Assembly: GCA_949825025.1 (NCBI GenBank) | Contig: OX463785.1 | Coordinates: forward strand, 22,941,971 to 23,005,970 | Reading direction: 5' to 3' | Length of the DNA: 64,000 nt | Source: Siphlonurus alternatus | Lineage: Eukaryota; Arthropoda; Insecta; Ephemeroptera; Siphlonuridae | In this document: positions 1 through 14,227 of the stretch, in pieces | How positions within the stretch are numbered: position 1 is the stretch's first letter | Layout: every line of letters starts with the position of its first letter | The notes under the pieces: model-generated | Told to the model about the DNA's origin: nothing | Seen by the model: only the letters and a program-made list of their open reading frames with translations | Databases searched by the model: none | Made by a program: the position numbers and the translations under genes

Positions 1-1165
1 TTAAGTTGAATTAAAATTAAGTTTACACATTAAAAAGAAGTGGAAGGATAACAAATTTTTAAAAAATAATTACAAAATTTTCTAATACAAGCTTTTAAAA
101 TTCTAATATAAATATATTTAGAAATATTTGGGATTAAATTTCCAGAAATTTTATACTTCTAGCAATTTCGTAATCTAATTTTTCAAATTTGAACTATCTG
201 TATTGATTCAGTCTTATGGTACTCAGCACAAAATGATTTCAACTTTCTCTGTAGACCCTTGTTAGTGTTGCTGTGGAATTATACCAAGGTGGATATGACT
301 TAGCAATTCGTATCAGTATTTACCTAGTTTTGACTGAGGAAACCATGGAAACCTCTGTCAATCGATGAAGAACCTGCACTTTTCAGATATAACTGTCTGT
401 TTAAAAAAAAAAAATAGTCACCAATTTGGTACTGAAATGCAAGTTTTAATGTTTATAACTTTTGTATATATGGACACCTCTGTACAGCATGAATTTACTT
501 CTGCTTTGTTTGTATGGAGGCGTGGTGAACCAAAAATTGTTTTAATATTTGATAGCCTTAGTTATCTTCTTATCTCCCCAAAAATTTCAAATCTGTATAT
601 CTTTGTCTATGTTGCAGCTATAGCAAGGGGCAGGAGTAATATTCATACTATCCGAAAGTATACAAATTAAATTTTAATTTAAAAACATTTTTTAATGTAT
701 AAATTTAAGTACAAAAAAATAATTGCTGATTTTAAATTTAGACTAAGAAAAACATATTGTAATTTGATGCCATACTTTTCCAACACACATACTGTAGTAT
801 AGATTAAAAAACATTGATCTATTTTTTGTCATTATAAAAAAAAAAAAAAAAAACTACTCACTCTTGTCTAAAGTTAAATTGGTAAAAAATTAAAGAAGGA
901 ATGCATGGAGGGAACGAAGGTGGTAAAAATAAACACTCTGACAAAATTGGGACGTTTGCCATTGTTTGCCCGAGCCTGCAAGTTTAGACCTAAGTGACTT
1001 GGGGGTTTGATGAAAGTGAAATTAACTGTCTCAAAATATTTGTCAAATAAAAAGTGAAATGTATTACAAGATGCAATTTCTTTTGCATACATTTTCCTTC
1101 AGTTGATATTTCACGGTACATTTTTTCTAATTATTACACACAATCGTTACAAAAAAATTCAATTG
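1..1165. other. AT-rich sequence without recognised gene
   Basis: A few open frames of 60-100 codons with no protein-like features. No element border seen. Confidence 0.6.
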
Positions 1166-1169
1166 TAAC

Positions 1170-1625
1170 TTAAAGCTTGTACACGATACAATTTTACTTA
1201 GAATTTTGGCTTAGAAAGCTGGTATTATTAAAGTCGGTATTACACCATACAATTTTGCATATAATTTTTCCTTGCAAGAAAATTTCATCTCCATACAAAC
1301 AAATAAGAGTTCAAGTTTTCTTGCAAGAAAAATTTGTATGCAATAGTTTGAAAAATTGAACTCCATTTGTTTATATGGAGATTAAATTTTCTTATAAGGA
1401 AAAATTGTATGCAAAATTGTATCGTGTAATACAGGCTTAATTTATTAATAACAAGAAAATTTAATCTCCATACAAACAAATGGAGTAGAAGTTTTCTTGT
1501 AAGAAAATATTGTATGTACGCGTAATAATTAGAAAAATTGTATCGTGCAATACCATGCAGCTATGTGAAAAATGATAATATCTTGTAAGGCATGCTAAAT
1601 TGTATCTTGTAATATCGGCTTTACA
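1170..1625. mobile_element. Nested or tandem family E MITE copies
   Basis: At least two overlapping copies: repeated TACACCATACAATTTTGCAT, CTCCATACAAACAAATGGAG and ATTGTATCGTGTAATAC blocks with interleaved ends. A further decayed copy may lie at 1737-1885. Confidence 0.7.
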
Positions 1626-1885
1626 ATAAAATATTTTCTAGTCCTAAAGACGCATTTTTTTCTAACGTTTGGTTTATAACATATTCTAATTATTATTAAA
1701 CTACAAACTAATATCATGTATGCAATGTACATCAAGTTAATTAAAAAGGAAGAAAATAATTTGTCATATTTATTGCATACATTTTCCTTACAAGAAAATT
1801 TTAATTGTTTTCATGGAAATAACATTTTTCCTTTCCGACATGAAAATTTGTGTGCAATAAAAATAGAAAATTATATCGTTTAACT

Positions 1886-3019
1886 GACCAAATAGGAAGT
1901 TTTTAAATAGCCAATTTGATAGAAAATAAATTTATTTCATTGAATTTAGGTGGAATTTTATTTATTACTTGTATAGTAATCATAAAGTAGTGCACTCATA
2001 ACATTATGTCTAGGTAGTCGAATTAACTAATGGAAAGAAAACCTTAACAATCAGCGAAAAATAATTGTTTTTAATTAAGAGAATTAATTCTTAATTAATT
2101 TTTATAAATGCAGCAATTATTACAAGGTAGCTTACTGTTCATTTGTTACTTCAGTATAAGAAGTTTTTCTGTTACTGAAAGTAATTAAATTAAGGAATTG
2201 TTCGAGTATTTTATTAATATTCTGATGGGAGATTTTTTAAATTGTAATTCTGTGAATTGTATTACATAAAAACAAAATATCGATAAGTCTTAATTTTAAG
2301 CCACAGACAAGCAACGTAATAATATTATTTTCTATCAAATAATATAGCCAAGACGATTGGGAGCAAATTATTGGCGAATTCCACAATAATTTACTATTCT
2401 CAATTAATTATTTAAATAAATATATTTTTTTAAAACTATATTACAGAGCTCCCTAGTAAAAATATATAAAATATTATATTGCCGTATAACAAATACGATA
2501 TAAAACATTTAACTTTAATGTTATATATTAATTTTAAAATAAATTAAAATTAAAAAAAAAATATTAATAATAATTTTTAAATTACTTAATTTACATAAAT
2601 AATTTTGATGCAATATTGTGATAAAAAAAGAAAAAATTATACATACCTCTCATGTATATTCAATAAAAACAGGAACAAAATCCTCAAACAAATCTTGATA
2701 TCACGCACTAAAAATTCACTTTATAAAACAAAAATTACACTTCAAATCACTAAGGGAACCACACGAATAATTAAATTACAAGTTTGCAAATATGATTGCC
2801 ACAACACCCACTCAATACTGTGTTCTATGATATTGAAACTAATTGTAACTCTAAGTACACAAGGCGTTTGTATGTATTACACTTGTATTGTGTACACTCC
2901 AACACTTAGACGTTCAACAGATAGTACTTGCACCAATGATGTGTTCTCCAATAGAGCACCACTTCTGTTCACCAATTAGTGCAACAATCGTACATGTGAT
3001 ATTGTATTCACCAATTTTG
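1886..3019. other. AT-rich sequence without recognised gene
   Basis: Mostly A/T; the 124-codon frame at 2605-2979 runs into the minisatellite and shows no domain or signal peptide. Confidence 0.6.
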
Positions 3020-3240
3020 AACCATTATTACGGGTTCACCAATTGTGCCCTACTATTACCGGTAAAAATATAATATTCACCAATTTTGCAACAATATTAC
3101 CGGTAAATAAAGTAATATTCACCAATTTTGCAACAATATTACCGGTAAATAAAGTAATATTCACCAATTTTGCAATAATATTACCGGTAAATAAAGTAAT
3201 ATTCACCAATTTTGCAATAATATTACCGGTAACTAATATT
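3020..3240. repeat. 42-bp minisatellite
   Basis: Four good units of TTCACCAATTTTGCAACAAT followed by ATTACCGGTAAATAAAGTAATA-type sequence, preceded by shorter diverged units with CACCAATT. The palindrome TTACCGGTAA recurs in every unit. Frames on both strands are repeat artefacts. Confidence 0.9.
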
Positions 3241-4043
3241 ATGATCACCAATTGAGCACCACTGTTCCTAGACTAATAAATTTGAGCAATAACTCGTAGA
3301 ATACGATAGTTAATATCGTAGATACACGTTAATGAACCCAGTAGCTCCTGCACGATAGAACTGCTCACAAACAAGCGAACGCCGCGAGCCTCGGGAATTG
3401 TGTCCGCCTTCTTGCAGATCAAAATAACTCTAGACGTCGGGCGTCGTACCATCGCAAGAAAATTAAAAATAAAGGTAACTTAAAATTTGCGAAAATAAAT
3501 ACAATTTTAACATCCTAGCTGTTAGCTTAAATATCAGTTATATTCGCAATTGGTTTATATCTTTTGATATTAAAAAATGGATTATAACTTGGTCTTTAAT
3601 GATTTTATATTATACTTCTTTAGTTTATGCATTCTTCTGTGTGTGTGTTATATTCAAACCACCACCGCGCTCTCAAAAAGTTTTCAGACTAAACGCATTG
3701 CATCTCAGGCCCTGACGTCATAACACATAATAATAATAATATTGCAACGACGATGTAAAGTTCAAATCACGTAAACAATCATCACGTCAGAGTAATTTTT
3801 TTTAAATTTTTATTCGTGTTTTATAAATAAATTTATATATTACTTTTTATCTGTATAATTTGTTTAGTGTAGCAAATGCAAGGTAAAAACAGCATAAATG
3901 TACACACTAAATTATTAGATGCTGACTTCGATTTCAGTAAAATTAAGATACGTAGGTATATATTGCATCTCATTCAGCTAATGTTATGTAATCACTCTAA
4001 TAAACTTTCATTATATGGACAAAGCAAAACATGGAGATAACCG
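3241..4043. other. Non-coding stretch with a GC-richer patch
   Basis: 3340-3440 has several CpG (AACGCCGCGAGCCTCGGG) and might be a promoter or leader, but no exon fits. A TGACGTCA lies at 3713-3720. Confidence 0.4.
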
Positions 4044-4280
4044 AATTGAAATAAATTTCATATTTTATTCACTTTTAGTATCTCCCTCGCCTTTTTTCCT
4101 ATTTTGCATCATTTTCGAGTGAAAAGGACGAGATTACTTCTTTTTTTTTTTCTCTTTTATTGAGAATGAAATATTAAAATATTGCATCCTTATAAGATGT
4201 GTTTTTTAAGGTAAAAATTCGTATAATTAAAATAGATTTAGGTGTGTTAAAGGTGACTTAAAGTAGAAATTTTTCAACTA
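4044..4280 (+). mobile_element. Family F short interspersed element
   Basis: About 250-bp repeat running from TTGAAATAAATTTCAT, through TTTTGCATCATTTTCGAG, GACGAGATTACTTC, TTTTAAGGTAAAAA, to AAATTTTTCAACTA. Ends form a short inverted repeat (GTTGAAA... TTTCAAC), so a MITE is likelier than a SINE. Confidence 0.78.
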
Positions 4281-4848
4281 GGGTCATCAAATCTACATCA
4301 AAGTAGAGATAACACGTGCCCTTGCAAATTGTAATGAGGAAACTATTTAATTTTTTACAAGAGGTTCGTAATTTTGCTGAAAATCTGAAACCAGAACACC
4401 AAAATGTGGCATATTAAATATGACCTATATTAGTGACGTCATTTAAACAAAAAACTGTCGATAATAATGTTGGACGTTCTTGTGAAAACTCCCTGTGATG
4501 ATACGTTCCTATTTCTGTGCTAAGAATAAGCGGCTATAAATATAAAACATATATTAATATAACATTGTGTTTTAGCATCTGCATATTATATACATAGTTA
4601 AAAATACTTTTTTGATTTTCATACATTTTTTATTCAGTTACATAGTAAGATGAAAGGAAAATTAATGTCTTAAATTTTTTTTAAAAAAAAGAGTAAATAT
4701 TCCTTGGGAATTATACTCTTCATTCTCATGCTATATGTTATTTTATTACTGTTGTACTGATTTTGAACCATAGTACAGTCCTTGCCTTAGAGAAGTTCCG
4801 TCACCTATACATATATACATGCATAGCAATAGTATCTTGACTATTCTT

Positions 4849-4851
<3 letters not shown>

Positions 4852-4931
<80 letters not shown>
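4852..4931. repeat. (AG)n microsatellite, 80 bp
   Basis: Uninterrupted GA/AG dinucleotide run. Confidence 0.97.
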
Positions 4932-4935
<4 letters not shown>

Positions 4936-5570
4936 TTTCATATTGAGTAATGTCCCAAAACCATACAAATTAATCGTAATATACATTTTTAATTGCTGAT
5001 TATTTTGTTATAAATTAATCGCAAAGTCTGGTCGGCAGGGCAAGCCATTTTCATATCCTCAGTACACGTGACGTCACTACTTAAATTAGCATGTCACTAA
5101 AAATATGAAAGTTGTCTCAGATATGGACGAGATAATAATGCTGCTGGCTTACCCTGTAAGGGATATGACGTTATGAATTATAATAAGCATAACAACAAAA
5201 ACAATAATAATAAATTAAAATTATTAAATATGTATATATATTTAATTATTTGCTTCAAAGTTTCTATCCGAAATTTCGGTACACCTCATCATTTTAAAGT
5301 TTGTTTGCGGTCAGGACATTGATGGTTTCAGTTTGTGGCTGTTTGTGACGCGGTGATATTATTATAATTTGTTGCTTGTCAACAGCCCCCGTGTCGTATT
5401 TTATTTATCTCAACTGCATGTTTTAGCAAAGTGAATCTATTTTTAACAAAACCGTAAAAATGAAGTATTTGTGTGCTAGTTTAGAAAAAAAGAACGGAAA
5501 TAAGTTATTAATAAAATATTTATAAATAAATATTATGTAATATTGGGTAAAAATTATAAGATTACCCTAG

Positions 5571-5775
5571 TTCAGAACTTTTATCTTCAACTCATCCTTA
5601 ACATGCTCAAATCCACTCTTAATACGTTTTTTTTTTTACCTCAAAAACATATTATTATTCCTCGTTTAAGAGAATTGATCATTTAAATTTGTTTTTCCCA
5701 CTCCTTTTTTCTCGGAAATGGTGCAAAATAGGAGGAAAGACGACCAGGAGAGATGTTAAAGTTTCATTAAAAAAA
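5571..5775 (-). mobile_element. Family F element, inverted and partial
   Basis: Reads TCTTCAACTCATCCTTAACA, CCTCAAAAACATATTATTA and onward on the plus strand, the reverse of the other copies. Confidence 0.7.
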
Positions 5776-6183
5776 ATTATTACACTGTAAATATTTTTTA
5801 TAGCTTGTTTTTTTATTTTATCCTTGATATTTTAATATTTTTATTTGAAAAGAACATTATATCATTGTTTCAGATTTTATTTATACAAAAAAAAATTAAT
5901 TATGAGTTTTGTTTGAAATAAAAATTGGAGTAATTTTCCAGTAAAAGTAGCCAATTGTGATTTGATAACGAAAAGTTATTTGAGTTAGAGAACAGAAAGT
6001 GTAACGTTCTTTCTATCCCGAGGTACCTCTGTACATCACGAATTTTACTCCTACCTCACTTGCTACAGCTGCAACTCCAATAAACAGAGATGAAGATTTT
6101 CAATTTTGGTACATGTAATAAGAGCACCCAGTTTATCAATATCAAAACAATTTTTTACACCACGCTTCCATAGACTGTGTGGT

Positions 6184-6406
6184 AAAGGTGGATTCAGATG
6201 GCGACAACGGCGACGCGAAGCGATTTTTACGCAAAAGCTGTGAAATTCTATGCGGCAAGCGAATTCGCCAGGGCGGCGGCGAATATCGTGTTAAATTACG
6301 ATGCTCCTTTTTTTTAATCGCCAAATATGGCCGCCAATGAATTCCACCAAGTGCGCATTATTCGCTTCGCGTCGCATGATAAAAATTGCCATGTGAATCC
6401 GCCTTA
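6184..6406. mobile_element. MITE with AAGGTGGATTC ends
   Basis: AAGGTGGATTCAGATGGCGAC and the inverse GCCATGTGAATCCGCCTTA; GC-rich interior with CGACGCGAAGCGA and TCGCTTCGCGTCG. The frame on its minus strand is not a gene. Confidence 0.8.
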
Positions 6407-7094
6407 TAACGCTTACAAACAAAGCAGAAGTAAAATTCGTGGTTTCCAGAGGTGTCTATTTTCCACTTCTTTTATGACATATACTGCAGGCTGCTTTGTA
6501 TAAAATATTCCAAGCTACATTTAACTACTATGACTTCACAAACACAATGCCACTAAAAACATTAATAATTTAACGTAGTTTACACAAAAATATAAAAAAT
6601 AATATACCTTTTCCTGTAAGTACATTTTTTTTTTTATAAAACACATTCATACACATTTTTTTTATTTTCATATATATATTATATATTAAGTTAATAAAAT
6701 ACGGAAACAAAAGTTTTTGTGGTATATATAAGTTTTGTTAAAACATTAAAAAGCAAAGTTAGCTTGACATTTATAGCATACGAACATAAATGAGAACGTT
6801 ATTGTATACACCAAATGTGACTTTACAATAAATATAGTAGCTACTAACTTGTTATACAGGACAAGTTAGTCATGATTTATATTGTCTTTCTAGTTCCTTT
6901 ATATAATATGTCATATGACTGCAATGTATTTCATATGGGATTACAGATGAGTGTATGACATCACCTGCTAGGTCCACCATTTCAAGAGATAACCTTTGTA
7001 AAATTGCACCAACTTTTCCCGAATTGTAATAAAATTTATTTATTTTATTTTTTTATTTATTTTTTTAATTTTTATTTTATTATTATTATTATTT

Positions 7095-7315
7095 TTTTTT
7101 TTTGCTTTTAACGTTTCTCTTTTTCTATCTATTTTCCACCATTTACGAGAATAAAATACATGATTACGTCTTCTTTCCTCTTATTGAGCATTAAACATTA
7201 ATAATATTGTATCCATTCTGCCCTCACTTTAAACGAGGAAAAAAAATGTTTTTGAGGTAAAAAGACGAAATAAAATCAGGTTTAAAAGTGTTAAGGGTCA
7301 AAATTTTCAACTAGC
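7095..7315 (+). mobile_element. Family F element, 5' end replaced by T-rich sequence
   Basis: Shares TTTTAACGTTTCTC, GATTACGTCTTCTTTCCTCT, GAGGTAAAAAGACG and the end AAAATTTTCAACTA. Confidence 0.72.
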
Positions 7316-7379
7316 AAGTGAATTTTTCTATTCTGAACACACATTTTTAAAATTAAATTAAAATTAATAAAATATTACC

Positions 7380-7734
7380 TTAAGGGTAAGGTAACGCCAC
7401 CAATGTTAAAAAAAATCCCTCTCACAAAAATTCTGAAAAAAATTTAAAATGTTCTCCTCTACACCCCCTATCAGTAGCTGAAATATCAGGTACACAAATA
7501 CGATCTAGTTTTTGAGTTATGAATTTTTAAAGTTGACCAATTTAACATGGGAGTTTCATTTCTCCATGTTAAAGTAGTCAACTTTAAAAATTTATAACTC
7601 AAAAACTAGATCGTATTTGTGTACCTGATATTTTAGGTACTGATAGGGGGTATAGAGGAGAACATTTTAAATTTTTTTCAGAATTTTTGTGAGAGGGATT
7701 TTTTTTAACATTGGTGGCGTTACCTTACCCTTAA
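7380..7734. mobile_element. Palindromic MITE with TTAA ends
   Basis: TTAAGGGTAAGGTAACGCCA and its inverse; arms of about 165 bp nearly identical around TTTCATTTCTCCATG. TTAA at both borders suggests a piggyBac-like target. A decayed single arm lies at 59660-59835. Confidence 0.88.
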
Positions 7735-7917
7735 TGTTTTGGTTTCACTGATATTATTTTACTATTTAAAATTTAACTAATACATTAAAACATTATATAA
7801 TATGATAAATTTTAATTTATTTAATAATTAAAACTTAAAACAAAACTCAATCCCTCATTTTCAGTTACGTCATTAATAAACATTTTTCATATTACGTTCG
7901 TTATACAAAAAACACAT

Positions 7918-7918
<1 letters not shown>

Positions 7919-7978
<60 letters not shown>
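7919..7978. repeat. (AG)n microsatellite, 60 bp
   Basis: Uninterrupted AG dinucleotide run ending in GGG. Confidence 0.97.
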
Positions 7979-7981
<3 letters not shown>

Positions 7982-8349
7982 GACAAAAAGTTTATATTTT
8001 TAGCTCAAACAACAATTGTTAACACAACAACGAAAAAGACCGCAACACAAGTGTAAAATGAGAGTAATTAATCTTTGTTGTCACTTGCTTGCATGTAGGC
8101 AACTGCAAAATTATGAAAAATGATTATAAGTGTGTAATAAATTTGCAGTCACCCAGATGTTACCTTACTTTGCATGTAAACTCTCGAGAGAATGTAGAAC
8201 AAAAAATATCACATTAATAATAAAATATTGTTATATTATTATATTGGTCATGCAACGTTTTACAAAACTTAAGAATACAAAAAAATGGTTTTAAGGTGTT
8301 TTTACATGAGTGATTTTTGTTGCGTCATTTGTTGCTTGCATAGATGCCG

Positions 8350-8600
8350 AGTTGAAATAATTTCATCTCTTATTCACTTTTAACGTTTATTCTCGTATTT
8401 TTTTAGCCATTTTTTTGCACTTTTTCCGAGGAAAAAATATGAAATTAAGTCTTCTTTCCAATTATTAAGCATGAAATGTTAGAAATATTTTCTTTACATT
8501 GATCGAGGAGGAAATAAGATGTGTCTTTGATGTTAAAAGACATAATAAGATTAAGTTTAGATGTGTTAAGGATGAGTTGAAGACATAATTTTTTAACTAT
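8350..8600 (+). mobile_element. Family F element
   Basis: From GAGTTGAAATAATTTCATCT to AAGGATGAGTTGAAGACATA and TTTTTTAACTAT; contains AAATGTTAGAAATATT. Confidence 0.78.
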
Positions 8601-10350
8601 ATAAGGATTAGTTGAAACCGATCTATGCTCTGTGTCCGCTTGCATTTTTTAATATTCTGAATGCTTTTTTAAATATTATTTAACCCTTCCAATAATAATG
8701 TTTACATAACATATGCATATATTGGATTTGTATTGATTACACAGGAAAAAATGTAAATATTGTGAATGGCCTGAAGATATAATTTTGTTTTTTTGTTTGT
8801 CGAGTTCTATTTATTTGCAGTCATACTTAAATGGACATGATGTTTACTTTAACAAGCCGTGGGTCAAAAATTTAAAATGATATAATGGAAGTAATAAATA
8901 TGCATCAGCGATGCGCGAGTTCGATAGATGGATTTTACCCTTTACGAATTTTGGCCAGTATAATTCTTCTATAAAATAAAAATAATATAAATTAATTATA
9001 ATCAAATTCAATACCACGACCTTCAATTATTGAATAATATAAAATATAATTAACAAAAATTAAATGAATGTGCTGTATTAGTTTAATTATTAATTATTTG
9101 TTGTATAAAAAAATATAAATCATTATTATAACCATGTTTTTATGAAAATCAAAGAATTAATTTTTAAATAATTATCATGATATATAATAAAAATAAATGA
9201 AATAAAAATATCTAATAGAGTAACAGATCTGAAATATATTTATGCGAATACAATTTACAAAAAAACTGATATATCCCGTGGTAATCTGCTAATGAGATTT
9301 TATTATCCTGTCTAAAATCTAGTTTAATTTAAATATTAATTAATCAAAAAATTGAATCGTTTTAATGTAAACTGATAATTAAAAGCATTGTAATTTGTGC
9401 CAGATATAAATAAATGCTCATTAGTCATTAACAAATTCAACTGGAGCATTAAATTTAACCCGGTCTGAAGTATGTATCTGTGGCTATGAGACCAGAAATT
9501 CTAGCTGTTTGTATCAAAGTTCCTGTAATACGTTTATAGCATTGAGAGAATCACAAATCTCCCTAAATTTATATGACAGATATCATGACTTACGAAGTTG
9601 AAATATTTTTTTATACTTGACTAAAGTAGTATGGTATCGTCAATTCTATACATTTGTACTGTGGCTGCTGTCAGAGAATTCACGTTATTTTACAATATGA
9701 ATCATATACGATATACAATAAGGAGGTATCGTTAGCGTATGTAGTTCAAGCTGTTACCACTAGGTTCACTACAAACTTTATGACGTCACATATCACATTT
9801 GCAAACATTACCAACCATTCTGAATTTAGTTTCCATTTTTCCTTCATTCATATTAGATATAAATCAAGGTACATTTTGCTTGGGACATAGCTTGACTTGA
9901 TTTAAAATAAGACAGATCCGTAACTAAGAGTATTATTTAGTACTTCAGAATTCTATTTTAATCATGAATAAAAAATTAAAAATTCTAACAGTTTTATTAA
10001 TAATTAAAAATAAATGCTAAATAAAATAACTACATTAAAATTCAACGTATATATTTGTTTCACAAACATCAGAAAGAGAAGAAATTAATCCGATTATGGA
10101 AATTAAGGGGTTTGTTTGCGGTCACTTTTAAATTAAATTCACGACGTCAAGTCTGGGGGTATGGAAATTTATTCACCCGCTGTCGCCACCAGCAGAAACA
10201 AAAGTTGACGGTCGAGAGCATATATGATTTAATTGAAAATATTGTTGTTACAAATATCAACCTCAAGAGTGGACAAACTTCAAGAAATTTTTGCTGTGGT
10301 TTAAGTATTTTTTAGCTTCAAAATAATTTTAATGTCATCAGCATACAAGG
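8601..10350. other. AT-rich sequence without recognised gene
   Basis: No coding signal; one TGACGTCA at 9781-9788. Confidence 0.55.
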
Positions 10351-10670
10351 ATGGAGTATTGACCTTATTTTTTTTTTATTGCAGAAATAGATAGAGGGTG
10401 CAAAGTTATGCTATCCTGATTTTTTTTAGATTTTTTAGAGCCCGGGAACTATTTTTAAAAAATTATTGAAAGTTATTTTTGTGACATCACGAGACGCCGC
10501 TCCTTAAGAAAAAGATAGGACTTGTCGCCGCGTGACGTCACAAAAAGGACTTTCGATAATTTTTTAAAAATACTTCCCGGGCTCTAAAAAATCTGAAAAA
10601 AATCAGGGTAGCATAACTTTGCACGCTCTATCCATTTCTGCAATAAAAAAAAATGAGGACAATACTCCAT
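10351..10670. mobile_element. Palindromic MITE, family A
   Basis: Ends ATGGAGTATT and AATACTCCAT. The two arms are near-complementary over the whole 320 bp, with GATTTTTTTTAGATTTTTTA and CCCGGGAACTATTTTTAAAA in the arms. The centre has one intact GTGACGTCAC and one decayed copy (GTGACATCAC). Confidence 0.9.
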
Positions 10671-11889
10671 TGTGAATAATATTCAGTATATAATTATGTA
10701 TTGCGGTTGGTACATACATATATTGCTCTCCTGACAATTCTTATTCAAAATTTAAAAACTTTTTTTTGCACATACATAAAATTTTGTTAAATTTATCAAA
10801 ATCTCTTCATACTTACAGTTATTATTAATAGAGATTCAAAAAAAGCAACTTACTTTTTTATATACAATTTTTAAAATAAAATTAATTAAATTCCCTAAAT
10901 TCAGTACTCACCAGACACAACTGATCAATTCGGTTAATATAAATTTATTTCATAAACAACACTGAACACATTTTATCTTGTATACCCAACATTTATTTAC
11001 TACTAAGAATTCACGAAATAATCCCGAAAGTTTGGATCTTGATACATTGTGTAGCGGTTTAACCTAACGATTTTGCCTGGTTTATTTTATTTTCCGTTGT
11101 ATGTGATAAAGTAAACTGAAACACTGTAATTTTAATATAAAAAAATAATACACAGTATAATGTAACTGCGTTTAAAAAATATTGCATTATTAATTATTTT
11201 TAAATATGCAAACAATAAAACAAAAATTTTATTCAAAAATTTAAAAAATAATATTTTTTTTTTAAATAATAAATCAAAATGATTTAAATTGCTTATGTAT
11301 TTATGTTTTAAATAAACTCTATGTTTGATAAAATAAAAAATATCAGTTTCCTAGAACTCTCATTTTATCCAACATTTCAATTAATTAAACTTGTCTACTA
11401 AGCAATTTCAAATGACTCCATTTACACACTTGAATATTAATTGCAAATATAACGTACCTTTAGTAGTATTCCACGTATTAATTAGACAAAAGGTTTAATT
11501 GGCAATTGTATAATGAGTATTGAGATCTTTCTTTGCATGTCACTGATCGCTGAGGCAGAAAGTTCGTCAAAGGAAAACGATCCTTCATTACTATTTTAAA
11601 ATTTAATTAACAAATCAATTTTGTTAAACTGAAAAAGCAACACCTTTTTTCCTAATTCCCTGATTACTAATAATTTAATTAAATAAAAAATATAGGGTAA
11701 TTAACACATTGTTCGTAGAATCTAAATGCATAAAAGTATATTATTTTAATCTAGAATATAGTAAAATTGTAACTGCTGACTTCAATGAACAATATTTATT
11801 TGTGTTTTGAGGTGCAATATAAAATATGAAATAAATAAGATATATATGAAATTATAATTACTTATTATCCAGTAGCTAACCAGACCGTA

Positions 11890-12130
11890 ATTGAAATAAA
11901 TTTAATGTTTTATTCACTTTTGACGTCTCTGGTCGTCTAATTTTCTCCTATTTTGCACCATTTTCGAAGAAAAAAATACGAGATTACGTCTCTTTTTCTT
12001 CTTATAGAGCATAAAATGTTAGAAATATTGCCTCCACTTCATCCATATTTTGAGCAAAGAAGAAATAAGATAATTTTTTGAGGCAAAATGAAATGTAAAG
12101 GGTGAGTTAAAGATGAAAATTTTCAACTAT
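11890..12130 (+). mobile_element. Family F element
   Basis: ATTGAAATAAATTTAATGTT to GATGAAAATTTTCAACTAT, with TTTTGCACCATTTTCGAAGA and GAGATTACGTC inside. Confidence 0.78.
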
Positions 12131-12689
12131 AGTGTGTATTTTATTCGTAAAAGCAAGTACATTAAATTAAAAACATTTTTTATTAATAAATAATTGAATT
12201 ACTGTAGAAAAATACCGTCGTTGAACAGACGAATAAAAAAAATACAATTTCAATCCGTTTGTAAAATGATCATTGAAAGAAAAGGTTTTTGAAAATAAAC
12301 ACATTAGTAAAATTAAGTTGAACTCATTGTGATTGTTGTTTTTTTGTGAAGATTCTCTCAATTTTGAGGACGCAAATATCAGCTGAAGTGACTCATGCAA
12401 CGAAGATCTGAATTTGGTGACCACATACATCGTAAAACTAGAGTCGTGGGCAAACAAAGGGAGCGCTTGCCAAGGTAGTATTAAAGACAGGTAACACAGT
12501 GATGGAGTCATGGCTTTAAATAAAAGATGTACTACAAATTACATTATATTGATTTAAGATAAAAATATGTTCCTTTGTCTGAGAAGGTAAAACATGTAAT
12601 CATTTGTCATTTCTAACTATAATTTGATTAACTTGAAATTTAGTTATTATAAAGATTAAGTACCTTTCTTAATCAAAATCCATTCACCT

Positions 12690-12942
12690 GATTTGAAATA
12701 TATTTCAATTACTTTTAACATCTTTCCTCGTATGGTGTACCATATAAAAGGAAATGAAAATAAAAAACGTACTTTATGCGTCTTCATTCATCTTTTTGAT
12801 CATGAAATGTTAGAAATATTGTCTATATTTCCTCCTTACTTTGAACAAAGAAAAAATAGGTTGTGTGCTTGAGGTAAAAAGATGTAATAACATTAGGTTT
12901 AGACGTCGTGTAAGTATGAGTTCAAGATTATATTTTTCTTCC
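12690..12942 (+). mobile_element. Family F element, diverged
   Basis: ATTTGAAATATATTTCAATT, then ATGAAATGTTAGAAATATTG, GAGGTAAAAAGATG and TTTAGACGTCGTG. Confidence 0.7.
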
Positions 12943-13857
12943 TGGTTTCTAGGGTATTCACAGGTAAAAAAAAAGGGTATTATCTGCATTAGTGTATGCT
13001 TACACCAATAGCAGAATATGGTGTAGAAAGACATTAAGCTAATATTATAAAAAAATAATAAATAAACTTCAAAATGGAAATAATCATTTCTATACTTATT
13101 TACACTGGCTCAAAAAATTGTATAAAAAAAAATACATAAATAAAATCTTACTAAAAGATTTGAAGAAAATTAAGTACCACAATCACAATTAATTTTTATG
13201 AAAAAATATTTTAGCTATTTAATTTGTACATTTATTTTTCGAATGTGTAAAATATAAAATATATCCTACTTTGAGAATTGAGGGATCTTTACTAACAATA
13301 AATATTTTCTAAATTCTATATGATTTAAACATTTACTTTTATTTTATAAACAATGAAAAGTGTTTAAAATATTTAAAAAAAATTTAGAAAAAGAATTAAG
13401 GGTGCGATTAATTTGATAGGAGGGTTGCAATTAGTTGAAATTTAAAAATGAGAATTTTCAGAGCGAGAGAGAAAGAGCCGGGGGGTATGCAAATTACTCA
13501 ACGATCCAGGAACACAAAGCTTTTACTTTTGCAGGAGTCTAATTCTGAACACGTAGTTATAAGTAATAGCCCGAATATTCCCAGGATGTTCGGATGAAAG
13601 AAGAATACAGCATGTGAGTATTTATGTATTTGTTGGATTGTTCTAATTATTGAAGGATTATTTTTATTAAAGGAAAGAGGCCTTTAAAATGAATGCTTGA
13701 ATTACTAAAGACAAAGTATGAATTGTTTCAAGCTTACGAGATAACTTGTTTGCTGAATATATTTTATTATTATTTTTTTTTATTTTCAGTAATTAATTGA
13801 TTTTTTATTGTTATTTTTTGTTTTAAATGAACCCTGTTGTAGAACTTCTAGTTACTA

Positions 13858-14177
13858 ATGGAGTATCGACCTCAAAATTTTTTATTGCAGAAATGGATAG
13901 AGCGTGCAAAGTTATGCTACCCTGATTTTTTTCAGATTTTTTATAGCCCAGGAACTATTTTTAAAAAATTATTGAAAGTTCTTTTTGTGACGTCACGAGA
14001 CGCCGCTCCTTAACAAAAAGATAGGACTTGCCGCCACGTGACGTCACAAAAAGAGCTTTCAATAATTTTTTAAAAATAGTTCCCGGGCTCTAAAAAATCT
14101 GGAAAAAATCAGGGTAGCATAACTTTGCACGCTCTATCCATTTCTGCAATAAAAAAATTTTGAGGTCGATACTCCAT
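13858..14177. mobile_element. Palindromic MITE, family A
   Basis: Full copy with ends ATGGAGTATCGACCTC and its inverse, flanked by TA on both sides. Centre has GTGACGTCAC twice. Confidence 0.92.
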
Positions 14178-14227
14178 TAGGCTAATTACTCAGTCTAGAA
14201 TCTCGAAATTTCCGATTGCTCATTAAG

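Noticed and set aside
10055..10315. 86-codon plus-strand frame
   Set aside because: No start context, splice signal or recognisable domain; base composition like the surroundings.
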